Part shown: positions 7,779 to 14,804 of the stretch, piece after piece | Numbering within the stretch: the stretch's first letter is position 1 | Layout: each line of letters opens with the position of its first letter | Assembly (NCBI GenBank): GCA_964443805.1 | Contig: CAYUEQ010000014.1 | Coordinates: 1 to 21,858 of the forward strand | Origin: CAYUEQ01 sp964443805 | Lineage (GTDB): Bacteria; Bacillota_I; Bacilli_A; RF39; UBA660 | Direction: 5' to 3' | DNA: 21,858 nucleotides | Made by a program: the position numbers and the translations under genes | Notes under the pieces: generated by a model | The model's database searches: none | The model's input: only the letters and a program-made list of their open reading frames with translations | Told to the model about the DNA's origin: nothing

Positions 7779-9683
7779 CTATATTTTAAAGTCATCTTCT
7801 AATGAAAAGTCAACATTTTCATTTATCCATTCTTTTCTTGGTTCAACAGAGTCCCCCATTAAAACAGAAACTCTTTTTTCAGCTATTGTTACATCATTTA
7901 TTGTCGCTCTTGTTAATACTCTAGTTTTTGGATCCATTGTCGTTAATTTTAATTCATCAGCATTCATTTCTCCTAAACCTTTATTTCGTTCTACTGTGTA
8001 ACCTTTTTTATCTGATAGAAAGTCTTTTAATTCTTCTGTAGAATATAAATAATGAACTTTTCTATCTCTTGTTTTAACACTATATAGAGGAGCATTTGCT
8101 ATATATAATTTACCAGCATCGATTAATCCTCTCATATAACGATAAAAGAAAGTTAAAAGTAATACTTGAATATGAGCTCCATCAGTATCGGCGTCGGTCA
8201 TAATTATAACTTTGTCATAATTAGAATCACTAACATCAAACTCATTACCAAAACCAGCTCCAATTGCATGAATCATTGTATTAATTTCTTCATTTTTTAA
8301 AGCATCTTCTAAAGAAGATCTTTCAGTATTTAAAACTTTACCTCTTAAAGGTAAGATTGCTTGAAATTTTGAATCACGAGCTTTTTTAGCAGAACCTCCT
8401 GCTGAATTACCCTCTACTAAGAATAATTCATTTTTCTTAGCATTTTTAGATACAGCGGGTGCTAATTTAGCAGATAAGTTTTTTTCTATTCCTTTTTTAT
8501 TTTTACCATGGCGTGCAGCTTCTCTTGCTTTTCTTGCTGCATCTCTTGCCATTTTAGATTTATTAGCTTTTTCAATAATTGTTGTTGCTATTTCTTTATT
8601 TTCTTCTAAGAAGAACATGATATTATCGTATGTAACATTTTCTACTGCACTACGTGCTTCTGGAGTTCCTAATTTACTTTTTGTTTGTCCTTCAAACTGA
8701 AGAATTTTTTCTGGTATTTTTAAATTAACTATTGCTGTTAATCCTTCTCTAATATCACTACCATCAAAAGTACCATTACCTTTAATTAAATTATTACTTT
8801 TTACATAATCATTAAAAGCTTTTGTAATACCTGTTTTAAAACCTACTTCATGAGTTCCCCCATCACTTGTTTTAACATTATTTACAAAAGATAAAATATT
8901 TTCATTATAAGTTTCTGTATATTGTAGTGCTACTTCTATATCAATGTTGTTTCTATTTCCACTAAAATTTAATACTTTATGTAATTCTTTTTTCTCTTTA
9001 TTAATATGGTCGATAAAATTAACTAATCCATTATCATAATAATATTTTACTTCTCTTTTAGTTTCTTCATCAATTAATTCAACAGTTAAACCATCAATTA
9101 AAAATGCACTTTCTTGCATCCTCTCACAAATTGTTGTGTATGAAAAAGTAATATTTTTAAATATCTCTGGATCAGGTAAAAAAGTTACAGTCGTACCTGA
9201 TTTTTTAGTTTCTCCAATTTTCTTTAAAGGACTTTCTACCGCCCCGCCGTTAATAAAGCGAATATTATATATTCCACCATCTTTATAAATAGTAACATCC
9301 ATTTTTTTAGACAATGCCGTAACTACACTAGCTCCTACACCATGCAATCCACCTGAAACTTTATATCCATCAGATGAAAATTTACCACCTGCATGAAGCA
9401 CAGTATAAACAACTTCTGGAGTACTTTTTCCACTAGTATGTTTTCCAACTGGCACACCTCTTCCAGAATCACTAATCGTTATACTATTGTCAGTATTTAA
9501 TACTATTTTAATATAATTTCCATAACCGTTTATTACTTCATCAATGGCATTATCTATTATTTCCCATGCTAGATGATGTAGTCCTCTTTTGTCTGTACTT
9601 CCTATATACATCCCTGGTCTTTTTCTTACTGCATCCAGTCCCTCGAGTATTTTTATTGAAGATTCATCATAATTCGTTGCCAT
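7779..9683 (-). CDS. parE: DNA topoisomerase IV subunit B
   Basis: This ATPase subunit of topoisomerase IV has 634 residues. The GHKL ATP-binding fold shows EIIDNAIDE (Asn45), DSGRGVPVG and GGLHGVGASVV. The TOPRIM domain shows EGNSAGGSAK (424-433), PLRGKVLN and DADTDGAHI (497-505). The TDKRGLHHLAWEI and RDSKFQAILPLRGK patterns are ParE-like. The TOPRIM motif has Asn at 426 where the family almost always has Asp (see findings). The protein ends LEDDFKI, the same last five residues as ParC. I use the second of two adjacent ATGs, because GGTGA lies 5 nt before it and only 2 nt before the first. It is followed by parC. Confidence 0.96.
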   Translation of the reverse strand: MATNYDESSIKILEGLDAVRKRPGMYIGSTDKRGLHHLAWEIIDNAIDEVINGYGNYIKIVLNTDNSITISDSGRGVPVGKHTSGKSTPEVVYTVLHAGGKFSSDGYKVSGGLHGVGASVVTALSKKMDVTIYKDGGIYNIRFINGGAVESPLKKIGETKKSGTTVTFLPDPEIFKNITFSYTTICERMQESAFLIDGLTVELIDEETKREVKYYYDNGLVNFIDHINKEKKELHKVLNFSGNRNNIDIEVALQYTETYNENILSFVNNVKTSDGGTHEVGFKTGITKAFNDYVKSNNLIKGNGTFDGSDIREGLTAIVNLKIPEKILQFEGQTKSKLGTPEARSAVENVTYDNIMFFLEENKEIATTIIEKANKSKMARDAARKAREAARHGKNKKGIEKNLSAKLAPAVSKNAKKNELFLVEGNSAGGSAKKARDSKFQAILPLRGKVLNTERSSLEDALKNEEINTMIHAIGAGFGNEFDVSDSNYDKVIIMTDADTDGAHIQVLLLTFFYRYMRGLIDAGKLYIANAPLYSVKTRDRKVHYLYSTEELKDFLSDKKGYTVERNKGLGEMNADELKLTTMDPKTRVLTRATINDVTIAEKRVSVLMGDSVEPRKEWINENVDFSLEDDFKI

Positions 9684-9698
9684 CATATCACCGGTAAA

Positions 9699-9707
9699 AG
9701 TATATCA
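9699..9707 (-). promoter_or_regulatory. Extended -10 promoter of parE
   Basis: On the minus strand TGA-TATACT forms an extended -10. The best -35 is poor (TTAAAG with a 17-bp spacer). The -10 ends 15 nt before the chosen ATG, so the ribosome-binding site would lie at or very near the 5' end of the mRNA. Confidence 0.5.
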
Positions 9708-9781
9708 TATTTTTTTAAAAACTTTAAATAAACATGTAAAGAAACGACAAATTAACTATTAACATTAATATAAAAGTTTAC

Positions 9782-9804
9782 AAAAAAAATGAGCAAATGC
9801 TCAT
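9782..9804 (-). terminator. Rho-independent terminator of the acidic-tail membrane protein gene
   Basis: On the minus strand ATGAGC-ATTT-GCTCAT is followed by eight T residues. The stem begins at the last base of the TAA stop codon. It separates this gene from the parE promoter region. The remainder of the 120-bp gap shows only AT-rich sequence. Confidence 0.92.
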
Positions 9805-10499
9805 TATAAATCTATATTTTCAATATCAAATGGTCTAGGTGCTTCTGCTGTTGGCATTGGTATTTCATTTTCAACAGTAACTTCTTGTTTCACTTCGACA
9901 TCGCCATTTAATTTCGGTAAATCTAAAGATGGTTCTGGAGAAACTATTTCTACAGGTATTTCATCTTGTTTTGGTGCAAATACCGGAGCAACAGGTTCCT
10001 GATTCATTTGAACATCTGGCTCAAAATTTTCTTCTGGATGAGCATCTAAAACATCATTACCTGATTCAAAAGCTGGTTGAGCAACTATTGGTTCATTTAT
10101 AATTGGTGTTGGATCAGTATTAAATACTGGTTCAATAACATTCGGTTCCACGTTTTGCTCTACTGGGGTATTGGTTTCAATATTCTGTGCTGAAGTAAAC
10201 ATATCATAACTTTGGTTGTTATTTTGTTCTGGTTTGAATTCTTCAGGGGTGAATTCTTTTATTGGCTCTATTGTGTTTTCTACATTTTGATTTAAGTTAA
10301 CCATTCCTTCTGGAGCACTGACTACTGATTCAACAGGTTCAATTGTAACTTCATCATTTATTTCTGCTTTGTTAATAACCCTCTCTTTTTTATTACCTAC
10401 AAGAAGTAATATTAAAAATATGATTGCTAGTACTGCTACTATTCCGAAAATTCCTAGTGTAAAATATTGACTTTCCATTAAAGTTTTTAGGAATTCCAT
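9804..10499 (-). CDS. Single-pass membrane protein with long acidic Pro/Glu-rich tail
   Basis: I do not recognise the family. The 231-residue product has a short N-terminus, one membrane helix at about 10-36, and the basic stop-transfer sequence NKKERVINK. The remaining 190 residues are low in complexity and rich in Glu, Pro, Asn, Gln and Val. Loose repeats include NVIEPVF, EPIVAQPAF and EPVAPVFAP, and the end is APRPFDIENIDL. The tail is probably disordered and, by the positive-inside rule, cytoplasmic. The topology recalls ZipA-like tethers, but no FtsZ-binding domain is visible and I do not propose that function. The start is the second of two adjacent ATGs, with GGTGA 5 nt upstream. It has its own promoter and terminator. 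Confidence 0.8.
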   Translation of the reverse strand: MEFLKTLMESQYFTLGIFGIVAVLAIIFLILLLVGNKKERVINKAEINDEVTIEPVESVVSAPEGMVNLNQNVENTIEPIKEFTPEEFKPEQNNNQSYDMFTSAQNIETNTPVEQNVEPNVIEPVFNTDPTPIINEPIVAQPAFESGNDVLDAHPEENFEPDVQMNQEPVAPVFAPKQDEIPVEIVSPEPSLDLPKLNGDVEVKQEVTVENEIPMPTAEAPRPFDIENIDL

Positions 10500-10528
10500 C
10501 ATATCACCTACCTTTTTATTATATAAAT

Positions 10529-10557
10529 AGAATAACATACCTAAGTTTTTATGGCAA
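10529..10557 (-). promoter_or_regulatory. Predicted promoter of the acidic-tail membrane protein gene
   Basis: On the minus strand TTGCCA (10552-10557) and TATTCT (10529-10534) have a 17-bp spacer and an extended TGT. A second -10-like TATAAT lies at 10518-10523 but has no good -35, and the sequence does not settle which is used. Confidence 0.5.
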
Positions 10558-10573
10558 GAATATTTTATTAAAT

Positions 10574-10601
10574 AAAAAACTATTGAAAAAATCAATAGTT
10601 T
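10574..10601 (-). terminator. Rho-independent terminator of the peroxiredoxin gene
   Basis: On the minus strand a perfect 10-bp stem (arms 10592-10601 and 10577-10586, AAACTATTGA paired with TCAATAGTTT) with a 5-nt T loop is followed by a T-rich tract. It begins 5 nt after the peroxiredoxin stop codon. Confidence 0.88.
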
Positions 10602-10606
10602 AATAA

Positions 10607-11284
10607 TTATTCTTTATCTTTTTTCAGACACATAAACCAATCTATACAATAAATATCTCCTGATTTATCATCCATTCTTTCTTTAGCAACTCCACATGAA
10701 CCTGCTGTTGGTACGATAACATCATCACCTGGTCTCCAATCTGCTGGTGTTGCAACACCATCTTTGTCTGCTTTTTGTAATGCCAAGATGATTCTTTTAA
10801 TTTCATCCATGTTTCTACCTGTTGATAGTGGATAATAAAGTATAGTTCTTATCACTGATTCAGGATCGATAATAAATACAGCTCTTACCGCTTGCGTATT
10901 TGATTGTCCTGGTTGAATCATTCCATATTTGTTAGCAACATCCATTTTTATATCTTCAATTAACGGAAATTTAACTTCAACATTTTTCATTCCTTTATAT
11001 TCAATATCTTGAATTTTTCTAAGCCATGCAATATGCGCATATAGAGAATCAACTGATAATCCTATTAGTTCAGTATTAAGTTCTTTAAACTCATCGGCCA
11101 TTGTAGCAAAAGCCATAAATTCTGTCGTACATACTGGTGTAAAATCTGCTGGGTGTGAGAATAATATAACCCACTTCCCTTTATAGTCTTCCGGGAAACT
11201 TATATCCCCTTGTGTAGTTACTGCTTTAAAAGCTGGTGCTTTATCACCTATTAATGGCATCTGATAATATTCTTTTTCTTCCAT
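10607..11284 (-). CDS. Peroxiredoxin, Prx6/archaeal 2-Cys type
   Basis: This 225-residue thiol peroxidase reduces hydrogen peroxide and organic hydroperoxides. The peroxidatic cysteine is Cys52 in HPADFTPVCTTEF. The C-terminal extension (about 170-225) with DWRPGDDVIVPT is typical of the Prx6 subfamily. Three further cysteines, Cys197, Cys213 and Cys219, lie in this tail. The Cys213/Cys219 pair matches the layout of archaeal thioredoxin-peroxidase homologues, in which a tail cysteine resolves the sulfenic acid. The start is set by GGAGG 7 nt before the ATG at 11284; a longer frame reaches 11323 but has no ribosome-binding site. It is divergent from a Crp/Fnr-family regulator. No dedicated reductase is in the window. 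Confidence 0.93.
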   Translation of the reverse strand: MEEKEYYQMPLIGDKAPAFKAVTTQGDISFPEDYKGKWVILFSHPADFTPVCTTEFMAFATMADEFKELNTELIGLSVDSLYAHIAWLRKIQDIEYKGMKNVEVKFPLIEDIKMDVANKYGMIQPGQSNTQAVRAVFIIDPESVIRTILYYPLSTGRNMDEIKRIILALQKADKDGVATPADWRPGDDVIVPTAGSCGVAKERMDDKSGDIYCIDWFMCLKKDKE

Positions 11285-11311
11285 TGTAAATCCTCCTTCA
11301 AATATATTTAT

Positions 11312-11317
11312 ATTATA
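11312..11317 (-). promoter_or_regulatory. -10 box of the peroxiredoxin promoter
   Basis: TATAAT on the minus strand lies 27 nt before the ATG. No TTGACA-like -35 exists at 16-18 bp, where the sequence is instead one flank of the operator. The predicted transcription start is about 11305, which puts the operator centre (11346) near -41. This suggests an activator-dependent promoter. Confidence 0.6.
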
Positions 11318-11335
11318 CGACAAACAAATTAAAAC

Positions 11336-11356
11336 ATTTGTGACTAAGTTACAAAT
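11336..11356. promoter_or_regulatory. Palindromic operator, probable Crp/Fnr-family regulator site
   Basis: ATTTGTGAC-TAA-GTTACAAAT is a 9-3-9 inverted repeat with one mismatch. A further ACAAAT half-site at 11324-11329 pairs with the left arm across a 6-bp spacer. It lies between the peroxiredoxin and regulator genes. The TGTGA/TTACA core resembles CRP-type sites but has a 5-bp rather than 6-bp centre. Confidence 0.6.
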
Positions 11357-11362
11357 AAATTC

Positions 11363-11371
11363 TGATATAAT
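11363..11371 (+). promoter_or_regulatory. Extended -10 promoter of the Crp/Fnr-type regulator
   Basis: TGA-TATAAT lies 16 nt before the regulator ATG. There is no -35 match. The operator covers the -35 region (centre near -32 of the predicted start), a position that fits autorepression. Confidence 0.6.
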
Positions 11372-11387
11372 ATAAATAGGTGAAATT

Positions 11388-12044
11388 ATGAATGTCGAAG
11401 AAATACTACAAAACAGTTTTAAAATATGGTCGAAATTAAGTGAAGAAGAAAAAAATATTTTAAAAAAATCTGTTAAAAGAGTTAAATATAATAAAGGAGA
11501 TATAATTTACCATGATTCTAAAGCATGTCTTGGTTTAATTATTATAAACAAAGGTACCTTAAGAGCCTTCTTAGAATCAGATACTGGAAAACAAATAACA
11601 TTATATAAACTATATAAATGGGATATATGTTTATTTTCAGCTGCTTGTGTAATGAAAGATATAACTTTTGATATTAATTTAGAATGCGAAGAAGATATAG
11701 AAATGCTTTTAATAAATACAGATCAATATACTAATATTTTAAATAAATATCCAACTATTAATAATTATGTAACAGATATTCTATCATCAAGATTTTCAGA
11801 TATAATGTGGATTTTAGAACAATTTGTTTTTCATTCTCTAGATAAAAGATTAGCTACTTATTTATTAGAACAGCAAAAAGAAAATATAACTATTACTCAT
11901 GAAAAAATTGCTAATGAACTTGGAAGTGCTAGAGAAGTAATTAGTAGAATGTTAAAACATTTTGAAAATGATAAAATAGTTAAATTAAAAAGAAATAATA
12001 TTACTTTATTAAATACTTCTAAATTAGAAGAAATAGCTAAATAA
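11388..12044 (+). CDS. Crp/Fnr-family transcriptional regulator
   Basis: The 218-residue product has an N-terminal effector beta-roll (about 15-115), a long dimerisation helix (about 120-150) and a C-terminal winged helix-turn-helix. The recognition region is ITHEKIANELGSAREVISRMLKHFE (about 168-192). The cyclic-nucleotide phosphate-binding motif is absent, so cAMP is an unlikely ligand. Four cysteines lie in the sensor domain (Cys47, Cys81, Cys87, Cys100), including the C-x5-C in WDICLFSAACVMK, which could sense redox or bind a metal cluster. It is divergent from a peroxiredoxin and shares its operator region, so control of that gene is likely. AGGTGA precedes the ATG. The ligand is unknown. 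Confidence 0.9.
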   Translation: MNVEEILQNSFKIWSKLSEEEKNILKKSVKRVKYNKGDIIYHDSKACLGLIIINKGTLRAFLESDTGKQITLYKLYKWDICLFSAACVMKDITFDINLECEEDIEMLLINTDQYTNILNKYPTINNYVTDILSSRFSDIMWILEQFVFHSLDKRLATYLLEQQKENITITHEKIANELGSAREVISRMLKHFENDKIVKLKRNNITLLNTSKLEEIAK

Positions 12045-12068
12045 AAACGAACTCGAGGTTCGTTTTTT
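12043..12068. terminator. Bidirectional rho-independent terminator
   Basis: AAACGAAC-TCGAG-GTTCGTTT forms an 8-bp stem followed by T residues on the plus strand. The minus strand also ends in a T-rich run. It lies between the convergent regulator gene and yneF and can serve both. Confidence 0.88.
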
Positions 12069-12276
12069 ACATACTTTGTTTTATTTGTTTCATCATTTGA
12101 TTGACTTGTTTTTTAGATGGTTTTCTTCCCATGCCACTCATAAGCATTTCAATCATTTTTTCATCAATTGGTGGATTCTTTTTAAAATAGTTTTTCATTA
12201 CAGCTCTTGCTACTAAAAATCCTATTATTGCTCCTACTACTAAACCTATTACAATATATAATATGTCCATTAACAT
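12067..12276 (-). CDS. yneF: YneF family membrane protein (UPF0154)
   Basis: This 69-residue protein has one N-terminal membrane helix (about residues 3-25) and a basic cytoplasmic tail. KNPPIDEKMIEMLMSGMGRKPSKKQVNQMMKQIK is the hallmark of the YneF/UPF0154 family of Firmicutes and Mollicutes, and its function is not established. The ATG at 12276 is chosen because GGAGTGA lies 5 nt upstream. A GTG at 12285 falls inside that ribosome-binding site. It follows sirA and tkt as in B. subtilis, and has its own good promoter at 12300-12328. Confidence 0.93.
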   Translation of the reverse strand: MLMDILYIVIGLVVGAIIGFLVARAVMKNYFKKNPPIDEKMIEMLMSGMGRKPSKKQVNQMMKQIKQSM

Positions 12277-12299
12277 TAATATCACTCCATTTCTCTTTA

Positions 12300-12328
12300 A
12301 TTGTACTAAAAATAATGTTTGATTACAA
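12300..12328 (-). promoter_or_regulatory. Predicted promoter of yneF
   Basis: On the minus strand TTGTAA (12323-12328) and TACAAT (12300-12305) have a 17-bp spacer. It begins just after the sirA stop codon, so yneF can be expressed apart from sirA. Confidence 0.6.
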
Positions 12329-12331
12329 GTT

Positions 12332-12742
12332 TTAAAATAGTTGATCTAACCAAAAGTAATCTTTATTTTTAAAATCACAGATAAAAAGATTAGGAGATGC
12401 TAGTTTTTTTAAAAAACTTGAAGATGCTGAAGTTGTATTTAAAGTTAAATGGGAATTTTTAACAATTAATTTAGAGCGTTCATCAGTAAAATAATTGTTA
12501 ATTAAATGAATACTATTTACTTTAGTATAAAAATCATTATTACGAAAGTTATTAAATAATTCAATATTAGTTTGCAATTTATTAAAAGGAAGTGCAATAG
12601 TTTCATACAACTTAAAAGCTGTTTGAAAATCTTTTCGATTAATATAATAAATTTGTTCTAAACTTTTAAATAAATTATATGGACTTTCTTTAGTCAAACT
12701 TTTAAATTCTTTATTTATTTTAAAAATGTAGAAAGTTCTCAT
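12332..12742 (-). CDS. sirA: SirA-like protein (sporulation inhibitor of replication)
   Basis: The 136-residue product aligns by eye with B. subtilis SirA (YneE) at both ends. The N-terminus MRTFYIFKINKEF resembles the SirA YYTYLIKEEF region, and the C-terminus FICDFKNKDYFWLDQ matches FLAMDFNSKRYGWLNP. Gene order tkt-sirA-yneF is the same as in B. subtilis, which strongly supports the call. SirA binds DnaA domain I and blocks replication initiation at the start of sporulation. It is a soluble protein with no membrane segments. GGTGAT lies 4-5 nt before the ATG. An extended -10, TGA-TAAAAT (12758-12766), ends 15 nt before it. Whether this organism sporulates is unknown. Confidence 0.78.
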   Translation of the reverse strand: MRTFYIFKINKEFKSLTKESPYNLFKSLEQIYYINRKDFQTAFKLYETIALPFNKLQTNIELFNNFRNNDFYTKVNSIHLINNYFTDERSKLIVKNSHLTLNTTSASSSFLKKLASPNLFICDFKNKDYFWLDQLF

Positions 12743-12791
12743 AAAATCACCATCTACATTTTATCAATTTATCTAGATTTATTTTGTCGGA

Positions 12792-14774
12792 TTAACGAAG
12801 AAGTTTTTCTATTTTATTTCTTATCTTTTCATAATTAAAGTTCATATGTTTTAAGACATCGTCTTTTTTAGCACTAATGCCATAGTCATTAACCGAGATG
12901 ATAAAACTATGATCATAAACAAATCTATTCCAGATATTATCATTAGATGCTTCTAGAGCAATAATTTTAATTCCAACTGGGAATAACTCTTCATAATAAC
13001 TTCTTCCCTGTTCTAAGAATAATTCAACTGATGGCATACTTACTACTCTGATGTCTAGTCCTTTAGTAAATAATTCCTCAGCTGCTACTACTGCAGTTTT
13101 AACTTCACTACCTGTTGCAATTATTATTCCATCAATATTTTCTTTTTCTTTTCTAACTATATAAGCTCCTTTACTTACATCAACAGAATTAGTTCCAGGA
13201 ACTATTGTCATAACATTTTTATTTATTACTAAGCTAGCTGGTTTTTGATGATTTAAAATTTTTTTCCAACTACCTATTACTTCATATATATCTGCTGGTC
13301 GATAGACAGTTAAATTAGGTATTAGTCTTAACATACCTAATTGTTCAATAGGCTGATGAGTTGGACCATCTTCTCCAATAGCAATAGAATCATGAGTAAA
13401 GATATAAGTTACTGGTAAGTCCATTAAAGCACTCATTCTGATTGCTGGTTTTATGTAATCACTGAAGGTTAAAAATGTACTTCCAAAAACATTTAATCCA
13501 CTAAGTGCAAGTCCATTTAATATTGCTCCCATAGCATGTTCTCTAACACCAAAATAGATGTTTTTACCACTTGGATTTGTAAATGATAACTCATCACTAT
13601 TTAATAGATTAGTCTTACATGATGAAGAAAGATCAGCTGAACCTCCTATAAATAAATCTGTTTTAGTACTGATAATATTCATTATTTTAGAATTTGTTTC
13701 TCTTAGTTCTTCTTTATAGTCATTTGTTAATTTAAAGTTTTCTAAATCAAAAGTAACATTTAAATTACCTGTTTCAAAATAATTAAATAACGATTGTATT
13801 GTTTTATTATCTGACTTTTTAAATTTATTATATTCTGCTGCCCATTGATTGTATTTAATTGAAGACCTTTTACTTATTTTAGTTCTAAAGAATTTTACAG
13901 CTTTTTTTGAGACTGAAAAAGGTGCTTCACGGTAACCAAGTTTTGTTTTGATAGAATTAATATCAGTTTCTTCTAAAGGTTTCCCATGTACAGCATTCTG
14001 CCCTTCTAAGATGCTTCCTTTGCCGATTATAGTTTTAATTTCTATAATAGTTGGTCTTTTGGTATCTGCTTTTGCTTTATCAATTGCTCTACTTATTGCA
14101 TTTATATTTTCACCGTTTTTCACATAGATAGTTTGCCATCCCATCGCTTTATATTTATTCATCGTATTTTCTGTAAATGTTTTATCAGTTTTACTATCTA
14201 AACATACATCATTTGAATCATATAAAACAATAAGCTTATCGAGCTTTTGAGTTCCTGCAAATGATGCTGCTTCTGTTGCAACGCCTTCCATCAAGTCACC
14301 ATCACCACATAAAACATATGTATAGTAATCAATTAGTTTATGATTTTTAAATTCCTTATTAATTAAATTACGTAGGTACCTCTCACCTAGAGCAATTCCT
14401 ACAGCTGATGAAAGTCCTTGTCCGAGTGGTCCAGTTGACATATCAACTCCTGGTGTAATATCAACTTCTGGATGTCCTGGTGTTATAGAACCTTCTTGTC
14501 TAAAATTCTTTAAATCATCCACAGAAATATTATATCCAGCCATATATAAAGTTGCATATAAAAGTGCCGATCCATGCCCTGCCGACATTATAAAACGATC
14601 TCTATTCATCCATGAATCATTATTAATGTTTATATTCATATGATTGGCATACAAAGTATAGATAATTGGAGCAGCCCCAAGAACTATTCCTGGATGTCCA
14701 CTTTTAGCATGATTAATCATGTCTATTCCCAACATTCTTATTGAATTAATAACTCTATTTGTATTTTCATTCAT
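12792..14774 (-). CDS. tkt: Transketolase
   Basis: Transketolase moves two-carbon units between sugar phosphates in the pentose phosphate pathway, using thiamine diphosphate. The 660-residue product is full length. Visible motifs are SGHPG (His27), GHGS (His67), the ThDP/metal motif GDGDLMEG (157-164) with Asn188 in YDSND, the catalytic glutamate Glu412 in REHAMGA, His461 in THDSIAIGEDGPTHQPIEQL, and a C-terminal domain with GSEV. GAGGG lies 7 nt before the ATG. It is followed by sirA and yneF, the gene order of B. subtilis. A possible -10, TATAAT at 14800-14805, lies next to the terminator of the preceding gene. Confidence 0.96.
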   Translation of the reverse strand: MNENTNRVINSIRMLGIDMINHAKSGHPGIVLGAAPIIYTLYANHMNININNDSWMNRDRFIMSAGHGSALLYATLYMAGYNISVDDLKNFRQEGSITPGHPEVDITPGVDMSTGPLGQGLSSAVGIALGERYLRNLINKEFKNHKLIDYYTYVLCGDGDLMEGVATEAASFAGTQKLDKLIVLYDSNDVCLDSKTDKTFTENTMNKYKAMGWQTIYVKNGENINAISRAIDKAKADTKRPTIIEIKTIIGKGSILEGQNAVHGKPLEETDINSIKTKLGYREAPFSVSKKAVKFFRTKISKRSSIKYNQWAAEYNKFKKSDNKTIQSLFNYFETGNLNVTFDLENFKLTNDYKEELRETNSKIMNIISTKTDLFIGGSADLSSSCKTNLLNSDELSFTNPSGKNIYFGVREHAMGAILNGLALSGLNVFGSTFLTFSDYIKPAIRMSALMDLPVTYIFTHDSIAIGEDGPTHQPIEQLGMLRLIPNLTVYRPADIYEVIGSWKKILNHQKPASLVINKNVMTIVPGTNSVDVSKGAYIVRKEKENIDGIIIATGSEVKTAVVAAEELFTKGLDIRVVSMPSVELFLEQGRSYYEELFPVGIKIIALEASNDNIWNRFVYDHSFIISVNDYGISAKKDDVLKHMNFNYEKIRNKIEKLLR

Positions 14775-14804
14775 AATTTATCCCTCTAATCTTATATTAA
14801 TTAT

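Noticed and set aside
9681..10502. The 13-bp GGTGATATGATGG shared by parE and the acidic-tail membrane protein as a special regulatory element.
   Set aside because: It is simply the common AGGTGAT-type ribosome-binding site plus ATGATGG; start-site constraint explains the match.
10500..10595. A longer start for the acidic-tail membrane protein, giving an extra hydrophobic N-terminus.
   Set aside because: The extension crosses the predicted promoter and the GGTGAT ribosome-binding site directly before the ATG pair at 10499-10502.
11285..11323. A longer peroxiredoxin start adding 13 residues.
   Set aside because: It has no ribosome-binding site, the added residues translate the leader containing GGAGG, and the ATG at 11284 has ideal spacing.
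11336..11356. The palindrome as a PerR or Rex site.
   Set aside because: PerR boxes follow TTATAAT-N-ATTATAA and Rex boxes TTGTGA-N6-TCACAA; this one has different arms and an N3/N5 centre, and the adjacent regulator is Crp/Fnr-type.
12047..12063. ACGAAC-TCGAG-GTTCGT after the Crp/Fnr-type gene looks like a LexA box.
   Set aside because: The centre is 5 bp rather than 4, it lies between two convergent gene ends, and it is followed by T runs. It is the stem of a terminator.
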